Below, piece by piece: positions 15,404 through 22,764 of a DNA stretch of 23,326 nucleotides. Where the stretch lies: assembly GCA_002429165.1 (NCBI GenBank), contig DIYV01000079.1, forward strand, positions 12,496 through 35,821. Reading direction: 5' to 3'. Position numbers and translations under genes: made by a program. The first letter of the stretch is position 1, and each line of letters opens with the position of its first letter. The notes below the pieces were generated by a model. It made no database searches. It was given only the letters and a program-made list of their open reading frames with translations, and was not told the origin of the DNA. The stretch is from Gallionella sp. UBA6045 (lineage in GTDB: Bacteria; Pseudomonadota; Gammaproteobacteria; Burkholderiales; Gallionellaceae).

Positions 15404-16180
15404 CTATTTATGGCATACCGAACAGTCGTTCGGACCCTGGGCCTTAAGAATGCCCGACGCACCGATGACAGGCTTGCGCATGCCGTACCAATACGCCTGA
15501 TTGCCAATGGGTGTGCCGCCTGGGGCGGTAACCGGATGATTTATTTCGTGACAGGTGACGCAGAAACCCATGGATAGCAACTTCTGGCGGCGCGCCACCG
15601 TCATCGTCTTCACATCGCCGTGGCAATATCCGCAAACCTCCTGAACCGGACGGTTCAGCTGGAAGATGAAGCGCTGGATATGGCGCTCATGGCTGAATCG
15701 CACAAAGTCCGGAAGATCATGCACCTTCTTCCAGGGAATGGCTTTCTTGGCGTCCCAGTATGCAAACAATTTCTTGATGCGAGGCTTGTCGCGAACCGAG
15801 TCGATGCTCTGATGGCAACCTATGCATTTTTGCACGGGCGGGATACCCGCCACCAAACTGCGCCGGGCATAGGTATGGCAATACATGCAATTGATCTCCA
15901 TCCCGCCCTTGTCGTGGTCACCCGCATGACGAAAGTGCGGAAACTCGATCGGTTGCTTGACCGCGGGTCCTACATTATCCGGATCTGACGCAAAGTATTT
16001 GGATTCCCATGCGGAGAAAGCGGAACCTCCACCATCGGACTTTTCCTTTGCAGCTTTGTCGATAGCAGAACCTTCAACACCGGGATCCGCCGGATCAGAT
16101 TGCGGTGCATCGGTCGCATAACTAATACCCGCAACAAAAAACTCCAGCAGCAAAAAAGACAAACGTAAGAAACTGTGCAT
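15404..16180 (-). CDS. actA: Alternative Complex III subunit ActA, pentahaem cytochrome c
   Basis: A 258-residue exported cytochrome with five CxxCH motifs: CMYCH (98-102), CIGCH (119-123), CGYCH (183-187), CVTCH (207-211) and CSVCH (253-257), the last one residue before the end. Extra His residues (FPHFRHAG, FSHERH) can act as distal ligands. The signal peptide MHSFLRLSFLLLEFFVAGISYA is followed by an Asp/Pro-rich linker. ActA takes electrons from ActB2 and hands them to ActE or a soluble acceptor. The ATG at 16180 is chosen over one at 16204 because GGGAGAG lies 9 nt before it and the signal peptide then begins cleanly. It is the first gene of the act-ssp operon. Confidence 0.95.
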   Translation of the reverse strand: MHSFLRLSFLLLEFFVAGISYATDAPQSDPADPGVEGSAIDKAAKEKSDGGGSAFSAWESKYFASDPDNVGPAVKQPIEFPHFRHAGDHDKGGMEINCMYCHTYARRSLVAGIPPVQKCIGCHQSIDSVRDKPRIKKLFAYWDAKKAIPWKKVHDLPDFVRFSHERHIQRFIFQLNRPVQEVCGYCHGDVKTMTVARRQKLLSMGFCVTCHEINHPVTAPGGTPIGNQAYWYGMRKPVIGASGILKAQGPNDCSVCHK

Positions 16181-16208
16181 CGTAAGGGCTCTCCCGGCAA
16201 ACAATGTG

Positions 16209-16236
16209 ATCCCACACCGGCTTTCGCCGGAATGAC
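16209..16236. repeat. REP-like hairpin in the actA leader
   Basis: CCGGC-TTTC-GCCGG (16217-16230) with flanks GATCCCACA on one side and AATGAC on the other. The layout resembles the common proteobacterial dispersed repeat in which GTCATTCC and its complement flank a GC hairpin. It lies about 30-60 nt before the actA start and would be in the 5' untranslated region. Confidence 0.55.
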
Positions 16237-16353
16237 TGAACAGGTAAATCGGATTATTTTTTTGATGTGTTGTGTCGCGATTATAATTATTATCGACTTT
16301 GTTTTTATTGTTTCATTCCGCACATAATGAACGCGGCGCGACAACACGGCCGA

Positions 16354-16382
16354 ATCATGTCCAGTCTGAAAAACAATGTCAA
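16354..16382 (-). promoter_or_regulatory. Probable sigma-70 promoter of the act-ssp operon
   Basis: On the minus strand a perfect -35 TTGACA (16382-16377) is followed after 17 bp by CATGAT (16359-16354), matching four of six -10 positions. It would give a leader of about 165 nt that includes the REP-like hairpin. No other pair of this quality was seen between 16181 and 16513. Confidence 0.5.
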
Positions 16383-16513
16383 TACTGAATATTGCTTCTC
16401 CTCCCGGTCACGATAAAAAAGTTATATGCCACACGGAATTACATTAACTGCTTATATACACTGGGAAACATTTAGATACACTTTCGATATGGGACCACTT
16501 CGGATAAGACACC

Positions 16514-17152
16514 ATGAATGAAGAACAGGCGATACTGGATTTCTTTTCCCAACCTGAGAACTTGCCGTTAGCTCTCTCCGTTGCCGAACAGATGGATAAA
16601 CTTCGCGGGCAAATGAACAATCGATTTTGGCAGGAATTCCTTGCACGCCTCAATGCGTTGATCAAAGAGCATGAGTTGGCATGGCGTGTCGAGCTTACGG
16701 AAGACAAAAACGCACCGGACAGTTTGGTTGGACTGCATTGCACTGCGCTTACGGAACAACAGCTTTACCTTCGTCCGATGATGGAACAGCAATACCTTGG
16801 GGGAGAATGTCGCGTTTACTTTGGCTTGATCTGGAATACCGCACCCGCGCCCGATCAACTCGGATCAGCTCATGTAAGCAACCTGAAAGCGTCGCTGCAA
16901 AAAGCCGGCTTCAAGAGCAATGAAAGCTTCCTTGCCTGGCAGTGGACAATGTTTCATCCGCGCCGAAAAGATTTTCTGCTGAGCTACGCGCGCCAGCCTG
17001 AAAAATTACTGGATGATGTCCTGACAATTTTCAGCACCTTACTGATAGATCACCGCGAATTAATCGAGCAAGCCAACGAAGTGCTCAAAACAACCCAACC
17101 TCGCAGTTTGTCCGCTTCTCTGGATCGGTTGCGCGATGAGCTGCTCGATTGA
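16514..17152 (+). CDS. Hypothetical protein, 212 residues
   Basis: I do not recognise this protein with certainty. It begins MNEEQAILDFFSQPENLPLALSVAEQMDKLRG, helical and charged, followed by NRFWQEFLARLNALIKEH, a short sheet-like stretch with YLGGECRVYFGLIWN (about residues 94-108), then FLAWQWTMFHPRRKDFLL and a C-terminal coiled-coil-like helix ending in LDRLRDELLD. There is no signal peptide, Cys pair or membrane helix. The FWQEL plus VYFGLxW plus WxxF order recalls the C-terminal part of some PD-(D/E)XK nuclease-like proteins, but no catalytic motif is seen, so this is only a weak hint. GGAT precedes the ATG. It lies on the opposite strand between the act operon and the NIF3-like gene, a place where homologous regions normally have no such gene. 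Confidence 0.75.
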   Translation: MNEEQAILDFFSQPENLPLALSVAEQMDKLRGQMNNRFWQEFLARLNALIKEHELAWRVELTEDKNAPDSLVGLHCTALTEQQLYLRPMMEQQYLGGECRVYFGLIWNTAPAPDQLGSAHVSNLKASLQKAGFKSNESFLAWQWTMFHPRRKDFLLSYARQPEKLLDDVLTIFSTLLIDHRELIEQANEVLKTTQPRSLSASLDRLRDELLD

Positions 17153-17176
17153 TCGGAATTTTTCGTTACGATAAAT

Positions 17177-17923
17177 TCAAACCGGATTGGCCTGGTCTAT
17201 AAAGCGATGCTCCAAACCGAATTGTTTTGCCAGATGTTCGCCTAGCGCCTGGATGCCCAGGCGTTCGGTGGCATGATGTCCGGCTGCGATGAACGCGACA
17301 CCTGTTTCGTTGGCCAGATGAAAATTCTGCTCGGAAATCTCACCGGTGATATAGGCATCCACTCCCTGGGCAATCGCTGCTTCAAAGTACCCTTGCGCGC
17401 CACCGCTGCACCATGCCACTTTTCGAATATTCCCGGCTCCCTCCCCGATTACCTGCGGCGTGCGCCGCAAATCATGGGCGATCTGTTGGGCAAACTGCGT
17501 CAGCGTTTGCGGCCGTTCCAACGAACCCAGCCATACAATATTTTGCTCACCGAACCGGCCCTGTTCTGTCAATCCGAGCAACCTCCCCAACTGTGCATTG
17601 TTGCCCAGTTCGGAATGCGCATCGAGGGGCAGGTGATAGGCCAGCAGGCTCACGTCGTTGCGCAACAACTGTGCGATGCGATTTTTCTTGATGCCAACAA
17701 TGGTGGCATCCTCGTTGCGCCAGAAATATCCGTGATGCACCAGAATCGCATCGGCACCCCATGCGATAGCCGCATCCAGCACATACTGCGAAGCAGTCAC
17801 GCCGGTAGCGATACGCCGCACTTCCGTGCGCCCTTCCACCTGCACACCATTCGGACAGTAATCCTTGAACAGGTTGGTTTGCAGCAGGCTTGCGTTATAA
17901 TCGCGCAATTCATTAAGCAACAT
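17177..17923 (-). CDS. ybgI: NIF3/YbgI-family dinuclear metal protein
   Basis: A 248-residue member of the NIF3 family (often annotated GTP cyclohydrolase I type 2 homologue), which forms a hexameric toroid with a di-metal centre. Ligands seen are His63-His64 (LVHHGYFW), Asp101 (LPLDAHSELGNNAQL), and His216/Glu220 (GHHATERLG), at positions almost equal to those of E. coli YbgI. The biochemical role of the family is unsettled. The ATG at 17923 is chosen because AAAGGGA lies 6 nt upstream; earlier in-frame starts sit on or before that site. It is divergent from the HtrA-like gene with 43 bp between the starts, and convergent with the hypothetical gene. Confidence 0.92.
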   Translation of the reverse strand: MLLNELRDYNASLLQTNLFKDYCPNGVQVEGRTEVRRIATGVTASQYVLDAAIAWGADAILVHHGYFWRNEDATIVGIKKNRIAQLLRNDVSLLAYHLPLDAHSELGNNAQLGRLLGLTEQGRFGEQNIVWLGSLERPQTLTQFAQQIAHDLRRTPQVIGEGAGNIRKVAWCSGGAQGYFEAAIAQGVDAYITGEISEQNFHLANETGVAFIAAGHHATERLGIQALGEHLAKQFGLEHRFIDQANPV

Positions 17924-17966
17924 AAACATTCCCTTTATCAATTCCAGCTATCGAACTCATCATAAC

Positions 17967-19127
17967 ATGCGTAAACACTGGCTTCTGTTCTCCCAAACCG
18001 TCACGATCACGCTGGCGCTGCTGTTTATTGTTCACACCCTGAAGCCGGAATTGCTGCCGAATGCAGCACGCACCGGAGTGGTCACACTGTATGAAAACAC
18101 ACCTCTGGTCAGCAACGCCAAATCGCCGGCGATGGGTTTGAGTGCGGCTGCACAAAAAGCCATGCCTGCCGTGGTAAATATCTTTACCAGCACCATCATC
18201 AAAACCCCGGTCAATCCATTCATCGATGACCCGCAATTCAAATTCTTCTTTGGCGACCAGTTCGATACCAAACCGCAAACCAGTTCCAGCCTTGGTTCCG
18301 GTGTGATCGTCAGTCCTGATGGTTACATACTCACCAACCAACACGTGGTGGAAGCCGCCGATCAAATCGAAGTCGCGCTGTCCGATGGCCGCAAGGCCAA
18401 GGCACATGTCATCGGCTCAGACCCGGAAACCGATCTGGCGGTGATCAAAATCGAGTTGCCCGGCAACCTGCCCGCCATTACTTTTGGCCATCCGGAACAG
18501 GCACGCGTGGGCGATATGGTGCTCGCCATCGGCAATCCGTTCGGCGTCGGTGAAACCGTCACCATGGGCATCGTCAGCGCGCTCAATCGCGACCATTTGG
18601 GGATCAACACGTTTGAAAACTTCATCCAGACCGATGCCGCGATCAATCCCGGCAACTCGGGCGGTGCACTGGTAGACGGAAACGGCAACCTGATCGGTAT
18701 CAACAGCGCAATCTATTCGCCGAATGGCGGATCGCTCGGCATCGGCTTCGCCATTTCCGCCAACACCGCAAAAAAGACCATGGAACAAATCATCCAGCAT
18801 GGTTCTGTCACGCGTGGCTGGGTCGGCGCAGGAGTACAGGAACTCACCCCGGAACTGGCCGAATCCTTTAAACTTGGCAACACCAAAGGGGTGTTGATCA
18901 CCGAAGTGTTATCCAACAGTCCGGCAGCGAAAGCGGGCATGAAGACCGGCGATATCCTGGTTGGCATAGACGGCAAAACCATCGGCGACTCGAGCGCCAT
19001 GCTGGATACGGTAGCCAACCTGCCACCCGGCAAAGTGGCCCTGCTCAAAGTGATGCGCAACGGGACAGCCATGGATTTGCAGGTAAAGATCGGCAAACGC
19101 CCGATACCCAAAGATGTGGCAGAGTAA
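17967..19127 (+). CDS. Membrane-anchored HtrA-family serine protease with one PDZ domain (DegS/AlgW type)
   Basis: A 386-residue trypsin-like periplasmic protease. An uncleaved N-terminal membrane anchor lies at about residues 8-24. The protease domain carries the triad His126 (LTNQHVV), Asp156 (ETDLAVI) and Ser231 (NPGNSGGAL). A single PDZ domain spans about 285-375 (GVLITEVLSNSPAAKAGMKTGDILVGIDGK). One PDZ plus an N-terminal anchor is the DegS/AlgW layout, which senses misfolded outer-membrane proteins and starts sigma-E release, rather than the two-PDZ DegP layout. No sigma-E genes are in the window, so the pathway is inferred. Position between tatC and the NIF3 gene is the usual one in Betaproteobacteria. 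It is convergent with tatC with only 19 bp between and no terminator. Confidence 0.93.
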   Translation: MRKHWLLFSQTVTITLALLFIVHTLKPELLPNAARTGVVTLYENTPLVSNAKSPAMGLSAAAQKAMPAVVNIFTSTIIKTPVNPFIDDPQFKFFFGDQFDTKPQTSSSLGSGVIVSPDGYILTNQHVVEAADQIEVALSDGRKAKAHVIGSDPETDLAVIKIELPGNLPAITFGHPEQARVGDMVLAIGNPFGVGETVTMGIVSALNRDHLGINTFENFIQTDAAINPGNSGGALVDGNGNLIGINSAIYSPNGGSLGIGFAISANTAKKTMEQIIQHGSVTRGWVGAGVQELTPELAESFKLGNTKGVLITEVLSNSPAAKAGMKTGDILVGIDGKTIGDSSAMLDTVANLPPGKVALLKVMRNGTAMDLQVKIGKRPIPKDVAE

Positions 19128-19146
19128 AACAAGGCCGCACAGACTG

Positions 19147-19902
19147 CTAATGCCCCTCTGTTTCTTCCTCTGCCTTTTCTTCCTCAGGCTTCTTGCGGCC
19201 AACCCAGGCGGCGACGATTATGCCCGCCTCGTAAAGCAGCCATAACGGCAACGCCAGCATGGATTGCGACACCACATCGGGCGGGGTGAAGATCGCGCCG
19301 ACCACGAACGCCCCGACCACCACGTAGGGGCGGACCTCACGCAATTTGGCTACCGTAACGAAACCCATGCGCACCATCAGCACCACGGCCACCGGCACCT
19401 GGAAGGTCATGCCGAATGCCATGAACATGGTGAGCACGAAACTCAAATACTTGTCGATGTCCGTCATCACCGCCACGCCCAGCGGTGCGCTGGCGGTGAT
19501 AAAGCCGAATACAATCGGAAATACCACGAAGTAAGCGAACCCCATACCGCAAAAAAACAATATCGTGCTGGCGATGATCAGCGGCCACACCAGGCGTTTC
19601 TCGTGCTCATACAAACCCGGTGCGACGAATCGCCAGATTTGATAAAGAGTGTAAGGCAGCGTAATGAGAAAAGAAGCCATCAAAGCCACTTTGAGCGGCA
19701 CGAAGAATGGCGTGGTGACATCGGTGGCGATCATCTGCCCGCCTTTGGGCAGCTTGGATAACAGCGGTTCAGCAAGCAAAGTGTAGAGCTTCGATGCCCA
19801 GTGAAACAGGCCGACGAACACCACCAGCACGGCCACCACGGCGTTCATCAGGCGAGTGCGCAATTCGACCAGATGCGCGATGAAACTTTCGCCAGTACTC
19901 AT
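19147..19902 (-). CDS. tatC: Sec-independent translocase subunit TatC
   Basis: A 251-residue polytopic protein with six membrane helices and the family motifs HLVELRTRL (10-18), ATDVTTPFFVPLKV (59-72), YQIWRFVAPGLYEHEKR (87-103), and RPYVVVGAFVVGAIFTPPDVVSQ. TatC with TatB binds twin-arginine signals and starts transport. The membrane position equal to Glu170 of E. coli TatC (FEVPV) is Gln168 here (FQVPV), which is unusual. The C-terminal tail is acidic. It overlaps tatB by 4 nt and is the last gene of the his-hinT-tat run. ActB1 in this window is a predicted client. Confidence 0.96.
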   Translation of the reverse strand: MSTGESFIAHLVELRTRLMNAVVAVLVVFVGLFHWASKLYTLLAEPLLSKLPKGGQMIATDVTTPFFVPLKVALMASFLITLPYTLYQIWRFVAPGLYEHEKRLVWPLIIASTILFFCGMGFAYFVVFPIVFGFITASAPLGVAVMTDIDKYLSFVLTMFMAFGMTFQVPVAVVLMVRMGFVTVAKLREVRPYVVVGAFVVGAIFTPPDVVSQSMLALPLWLLYEAGIIVAAWVGRKKPEEEKAEEETEGH

Positions 19903-20270
19903 TCAGGTTTATTGATTGGTGGTGTCAAGGATGGATTCTCAACCGGTTTCGGCGGGGTTGTCTGTTCTGATGATGAAAGCTTTGCAACCGCCTCGTTGAT
20001 TTGTTGCACCTGTTGATCCGCTGTCTGTGCCACCTGTTTCACCGACTGTTCCAACGCGCCGGCTTCGGCTTGCACCTTTTTCTGCAACTGGCGGAACTCT
20101 TCAACCGCCATGTCGCGCTCGATGTCGGCTTTCACGCCATTTATATAACGTTGCGCGCGTCCCCACAGGTGTCCCAGGGTGCGCGCCACTTTCGGCAGGC
20201 GTTCAGGCCCGATGACGATGAGTGCCACCACCATCACCACCATCAATTCTGAAATGCTGAAGTCGAACAT
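19899..20270 (-). CDS. tatB: Sec-independent translocase subunit TatB
   Basis: A 123-residue protein with a short N-terminal membrane helix beginning MFDFSISELMVVMVVALIVIGPERLP, including Glu8, the residue typical of TatB and placed as in E. coli, and the GPERLP hinge. An amphipathic helix and a long charged helix (about residues 45-100) follow, with a Pro-rich C-terminal tail. It forms the signal-peptide receptor with TatC. It overlaps tatC by 4 nt and lies 23 bp after tatA. Confidence 0.95.
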   Translation of the reverse strand: MFDFSISELMVVMVVALIVIGPERLPKVARTLGHLWGRAQRYINGVKADIERDMAVEEFRQLQKKVQAEAGALEQSVKQVAQTADQQVQQINEAVAKLSSSEQTTPPKPVENPSLTPPINKPE

Positions 20271-20293
20271 CTTCGCCGGTCGCAGGAACAGGT

Positions 20294-20512
20294 TTAAACG
20301 TTAGTGGTTTTTTTGTCCTTCACTTCGCCTTCGATGGTCTGTCCGCCTTCGTTGATATGTTTGGTCGGCTCCTCCCCGGATTGCATTCCTTCCTTGAAGC
20401 CCTTTACCGCGCTACCGAGATCCTGCCCGACGTTGCGCAGTTTCTTGGTACCGAAGACCAACACGATCACCAGCAGCACAATCAGCCAATGCCAAATACT
20501 TAATCCGCCCAT
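20294..20512 (-). CDS. tatA: Sec-independent translocase subunit TatA
   Basis: A 72-residue protein. The membrane helix (about residues 5-20) ends in the [11 protein letters not shown] hinge with the conserved Phe-Gly, followed by an amphipathic helix ([12 protein letters not shown]) and a charged disordered tail. TatA makes the pore or weak point through which folded proteins pass. The ATG is preceded by GGAGAACGAG, within the 16-bp gap after hinT. Confidence 0.95.
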   Translation of the reverse strand: MGGLSIWHWLIVLLVIVLVFGTKKLRNVGQDLGSAVKGFKEGMQSGEEPTKHINEGGQTIEGEVKDKKTTNV

Positions 20513-20528
20513 CTCGTTCTCCTTTAAG

Positions 20529-20876
20529 TTAATTGCGCCTCACCATGGGCGGAATGTTGCCGCCGCCTATAACGTGAATATGCAAATGAAATATTTCCTG
20601 CCCGCCGCCCTTGCCTGTGTTGATCACGGTGCGGAACCCGTTATCCAGCCCCTGTTCCCTTGCCAGTCTCGGCGCCAGCAACAGCATCTTGCCGAGCAAA
20701 GCGGCATGTTCATCCCCGGCATCGTCCAGCGTGGCCAGATGCAACTTCGGCACCAGCATGAAGTGTACCGGGGCGACCGGATTGATGTCTTGGAACGCCA
20801 ACACCTCGTCGTCTTCGTACACCTTGCGGCAGGGAATTTCGCCGCGTGCAATTTTACAAAACAAACAGTCGCTCAT
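20529..20876 (-). CDS. hinT: HIT-family purine nucleoside phosphoramidase HinT
   Basis: A 115-residue HIT protein with the N-terminal zinc-site look [13 protein letters not shown], the [13 protein letters not shown] core and the histidine triad FHLHIHV (His97, His99, His101). It hydrolyses AMP-phosphoramidate substrates. It begins 2 bp after the hisE stop and 16 bp before tatA, the usual his-hinT-tat order of Betaproteobacteria. Confidence 0.94.
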   Translation of the reverse strand: MSDCLFCKIARGEIPCRKVYEDDEVLAFQDINPVAPVHFMLVPKLHLATLDDAGDEHAALLGKMLLLAPRLAREQGLDNGFRTVINTGKGGGQEIFHLHIHVIGGGNIPPMVRRN

Positions 20877-20878
20877 GA

Positions 20879-21202
20879 TCAGTCCTGCTTCCTGCTTTCT
20901 TTCTCGGCGATACCCGACAAGCCCTCGCGCCGTTCCAGTTCATTCAGCACGTCCGCCGCGCTCAAGCCATGCTGCGCCAACAGCACCATGCAATGAAACC
21001 ACAGATCGGCGGTTTCATACACCAGATGGGTTTTGTCGCCCGCTTTGCTCGCAAGGATGACTTCCGTGGCTTCCTCGCCGACTTTTTTCAGGATGGCATC
21101 CTCGCCCTTGCTGAACAGCTTGGCAACGTAGGAACTTTCCGGCGCCGCCCGCTTGCGCCCCGCCAAAGTTTCGGTCAATCGTTGCAATATATCCTGTGTC
21201 AT
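20879..21202 (-). CDS. hisE: Phosphoribosyl-ATP pyrophosphatase
   Basis: A 107-residue MazG-fold enzyme for the second step of histidine synthesis. It contains the conserved [30 protein letters not shown] (about residues 24-53), with the Glu pair EEATE that binds Mg, and the D-L-W-FH segment ([13 protein letters not shown]). It is a separate gene from hisI here, as usual in Betaproteobacteria, and overlaps it by 4 nt. It begins the block shared with hinT and tat. Confidence 0.96.
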   Translation of the reverse strand: MTQDILQRLTETLAGRKRAAPESSYVAKLFSKGEDAILKKVGEEATEVILASKAGDKTHLVYETADLWFHCMVLLAQHGLSAADVLNELERREGLSGIAEKESRKQD

Positions 21203-21633
21203 TTTTCTGGATTCATCTTTTCGATTTTTTTCTTTATTGCATTATCCGTTTTATAAATTTCCTCTGGCGATTTTAATATCGGATCCACTTCGACCCACTT
21301 GCCTTCTTCAAGGCGGCTGTAGAAACAGCTCTCCCGACCGGTATGACAGGCGATACCGCCTTGTTGTTCAACTTGCAACAGGATCGCGTCACCATCGCAA
21401 TCAAGACGAATTTCCTTGATCTTCTGAAAATGTCCCGACTCTTCACCCTTGTGCCAAAGTTTCTTGCGTGAGCGCGACCAATATACTGCCTCGTTCTTCT
21501 GCCAGGTCAGTTTCAGCGCATCGCGATCCATCCATGCCACCATCAGCACACGGCCTGTGACAGCATCCTGGACGACGGCTGTCACCAGCCCGTCTACCGA
21601 CCAATTTACCTTGTTTAACCAAGTTTCGCTCAT
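21199..21633 (-). CDS. hisI: Phosphoribosyl-AMP cyclohydrolase
   Basis: A 144-residue enzyme for the third step of histidine synthesis. It has [10 protein letters not shown], the [20 protein letters not shown] active-site stretch, the Mg/Zn ligands in DCDGD, and [10 protein letters not shown]. The start at 21633 ([11 protein letters not shown]) fits family length. The frame stays open upstream to 21855 through repeat DNA, but those 74 residues do not belong to the family. The ribosome-binding site is poor (GAG 13 nt upstream), perhaps because the insert between hisF and hisI has displaced the native leader. It overlaps hisE by 4 nt. Confidence 0.95.
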   Translation of the reverse strand: MSETWLNKVNWSVDGLVTAVVQDAVTGRVLMVAWMDRDALKLTWQKNEAVYWSRSRKKLWHKGEESGHFQKIKEIRLDCDGDAILLQVEQQGGIACHTGRESCFYSRLEEGKWVEVDPILKSPEEIYKTDNAIKKKIEKMNPEK

Positions 21634-21647
21634 AATTAAAACAGGCT

Positions 21648-21725
21648 CAAGGAACAAGATACAAGGGGCAAGGAAAAACTCGCACCAGAAACCTTGTACC
21701 TTGTACCTTGTACCTTGCACCTTGT
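21648..21725. repeat. Inverted pair of 7-bp tandem arrays (CAAGGNN x4 / ACCTTGY x5)
   Basis: Four heptamers CAAGGAA, CAAGATA, CAAGGGG, CAAGGAA (21648-21675) are followed by a 15-bp spacer (21676-21690) and then five heptamers ACCTTGT, ACCTTGT, ACCTTGT, ACCTTGC, ACCTTGT (21691-21725). The arrays are complementary in phase, so single strands fold into a ladder of 5-bp stems parted by 2-nt mismatches. It sits just upstream of hisI in the hisF-hisI gap. Confidence 0.85.
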
Positions 21726-21734
21726 AGCTGCTTT

Positions 21735-22017
21735 CATAATCGCACCTCCGACAGAGCGAATGGGTCGCTGCCAAGCAGCGGGGCGCCCATCGGCCTACCC
21801 CTTGCGGGTAGGTTACTGATGAAACTACTAGCCATTCGACTAGGCGAGCAAACAACGCTCGCCAAGTCGCTGGTTATGGCGCAGCCAGCCGTTTGCGGGA
21901 TAACCAGCCACTTGCCAGCTTGCTGGCTTAGTGGAATGGCTAGTAGTTCCATCAGGAGGTGCGATGCGGTTATTCCCGCACCCGTCGCTTTCGCGCACCG
22001 TGTCATAACCGCACCTC
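21735..22017. repeat. Palindromic insertion-like element with duplicated hisF 3' end
   Basis: The element is bounded by a 14-bp near-perfect direct repeat CATAAYCGCACCTC (21735-21748; 22004-22017), the right copy being the last codons and stop of hisF. Inside: an 11-bp perfect inverted repeat (21739-21749 / 21955-21965); a 27-bp inverted repeat with two mismatches (21816-21842 / 21929-21955); within it hairpins 21843-21863 (7-bp stem), 21864-21913 (14 bp, one mismatch) and 21914-21927 (6 bp, TT loop). Left of these are hairpins 21766-21780 (5 bp) and 21794-21812 (7 bp). No transposase is present. A non-autonomous mobile element or a structured RNA are both possible. Confidence 0.75.
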
Positions 22018-22761
22018 GATGCCATTCTGCGCCATAAACTGCTTGGCCTGCCGCACGGTGTATTCGCCGAAGTGAAAAATGCTTGCGGCCAGAACCGCAT
22101 CCGCTCCGCCCTTTTTTACACCGTCCACAAGATGTTGCAGATTGCCCACGCCCCCGCTGGCGATCACCGGAATCTCCAGTGCATCGGTAACAGCCCGGGT
22201 CAACGCCAGATCAAAGCCATTTTTTTGCCCATCCCTGTCCATGCTGGTCAGCAGGATTTCACCCGCGCCCAAGTCCTGCATTTTTTTCGCCCACGCCACC
22301 GCATCCAGGCTCGTGGCATTGCGTCCGCCATGAGTGAAGACTTCCCAACGTCCCGGCGCAGCTTGCTTGGCATCAATCGCCACCACGATGCACTGCGAGC
22401 CATAACGTCCGGCGGCATCGGCCACCAATTTCGGATTGAGCACAGCCGAAGTATTGATGCTGACTTTATCCGCTCCGGCATTCAGCAAATTACGCACATC
22501 TTCCACCTTACGCACCCCGCCGCCGACTGTCAGCGGAATGAACACTTGGGATGCCACTTGTTCAATCATGCGAAAAATGATTCCTCTATCGTCCGAGCTG
22601 GCAGTGATGTCGAGAAAGGTCAATTCGTCCGCGCCCTGTTCGTCATAACGGCGTGCGATCTCCACCGGGTCACCGGCATCGCGCAATTCGACAAAACTCA
22701 CGCCTTTGACAACGCGTCCTGCGGTCACGTCGAGACAGGGAATGATGCGCTTGGCCAGCAT
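22003..22761 (-). CDS. hisF: Imidazole glycerol phosphate synthase cyclase subunit
   Basis: A 252-residue TIM barrel. Catalytic Asp11 (IIPCLDV) and Asp130 (VVAIDAK) are in place, and the phosphate-binding turns VGGGVR (79-84) and ASGGVGN are intact. With HisH it makes imidazole glycerol phosphate and AICAR. It ends GIEVRL; the codons for EVRL and the stop are repeated about 270 bp downstream at the far end of the palindromic insert. It starts 3 bp after hisA. Normally hisI follows closely; here a 369-bp insert separates them. Confidence 0.97.
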   Translation of the reverse strand: MLAKRIIPCLDVTAGRVVKGVSFVELRDAGDPVEIARRYDEQGADELTFLDITASSDDRGIIFRMIEQVASQVFIPLTVGGGVRKVEDVRNLLNAGADKVSINTSAVLNPKLVADAAGRYGSQCIVVAIDAKQAAPGRWEVFTHGGRNATSLDAVAWAKKMQDLGAGEILLTSMDRDGQKNGFDLALTRAVTDALEIPVIASGGVGNLQHLVDGVKKGGADAVLAASIFHFGEYTVRQAKQFMAQNGIEVRL

Positions 22762-22764
22762 GAG

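Larger units (their letters stand above)
16181..16513. other. 333-bp intergenic region upstream of the act operon
   Basis: No gene is supported. It contains the REP-like hairpin and the TTGACA promoter listed separately, an AT-rich palindromic block TTATAATTATTAT around 16279-16291, and an AT-rich stretch before the plus-strand hypothetical gene. No remnant of petABC coding sequence was recognised by eye. Confidence 0.5.

Noticed and set aside
8702..16180. Polysulfide/thiosulfate reductase or NrfD-type operon
   Set aside because: The pentahaem ActA, two NrfD-like subunits, DUF3341 ActD and monohaem ActE together are specific to Alternative Complex III.
21691..21725. CRISPR array
   Set aside because: The 7-bp unit repeats directly with no spacers of CRISPR length.
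21634..21855. N-terminal extension of HisI by 74 residues
   Set aside because: The frame is open only because of the repeats; the family start fits MSETW at 21633.
21734..22006. A 90-codon minus frame overlapping the hisF stop (ATGA) and ending in codons for EVRL
   Set aside because: It lies wholly in palindromic DNA and its end merely repeats the hisF tail; no ribosome-binding site of its own or protein-like pattern was seen. Treated as part of the insert.
21735..22017. Integron attC site or group of integron cassettes
   Set aside because: There are GGTTAT/ATAACC-like ends and strong folding, but no clear attC R/L box order, no integrase and no cassette series.
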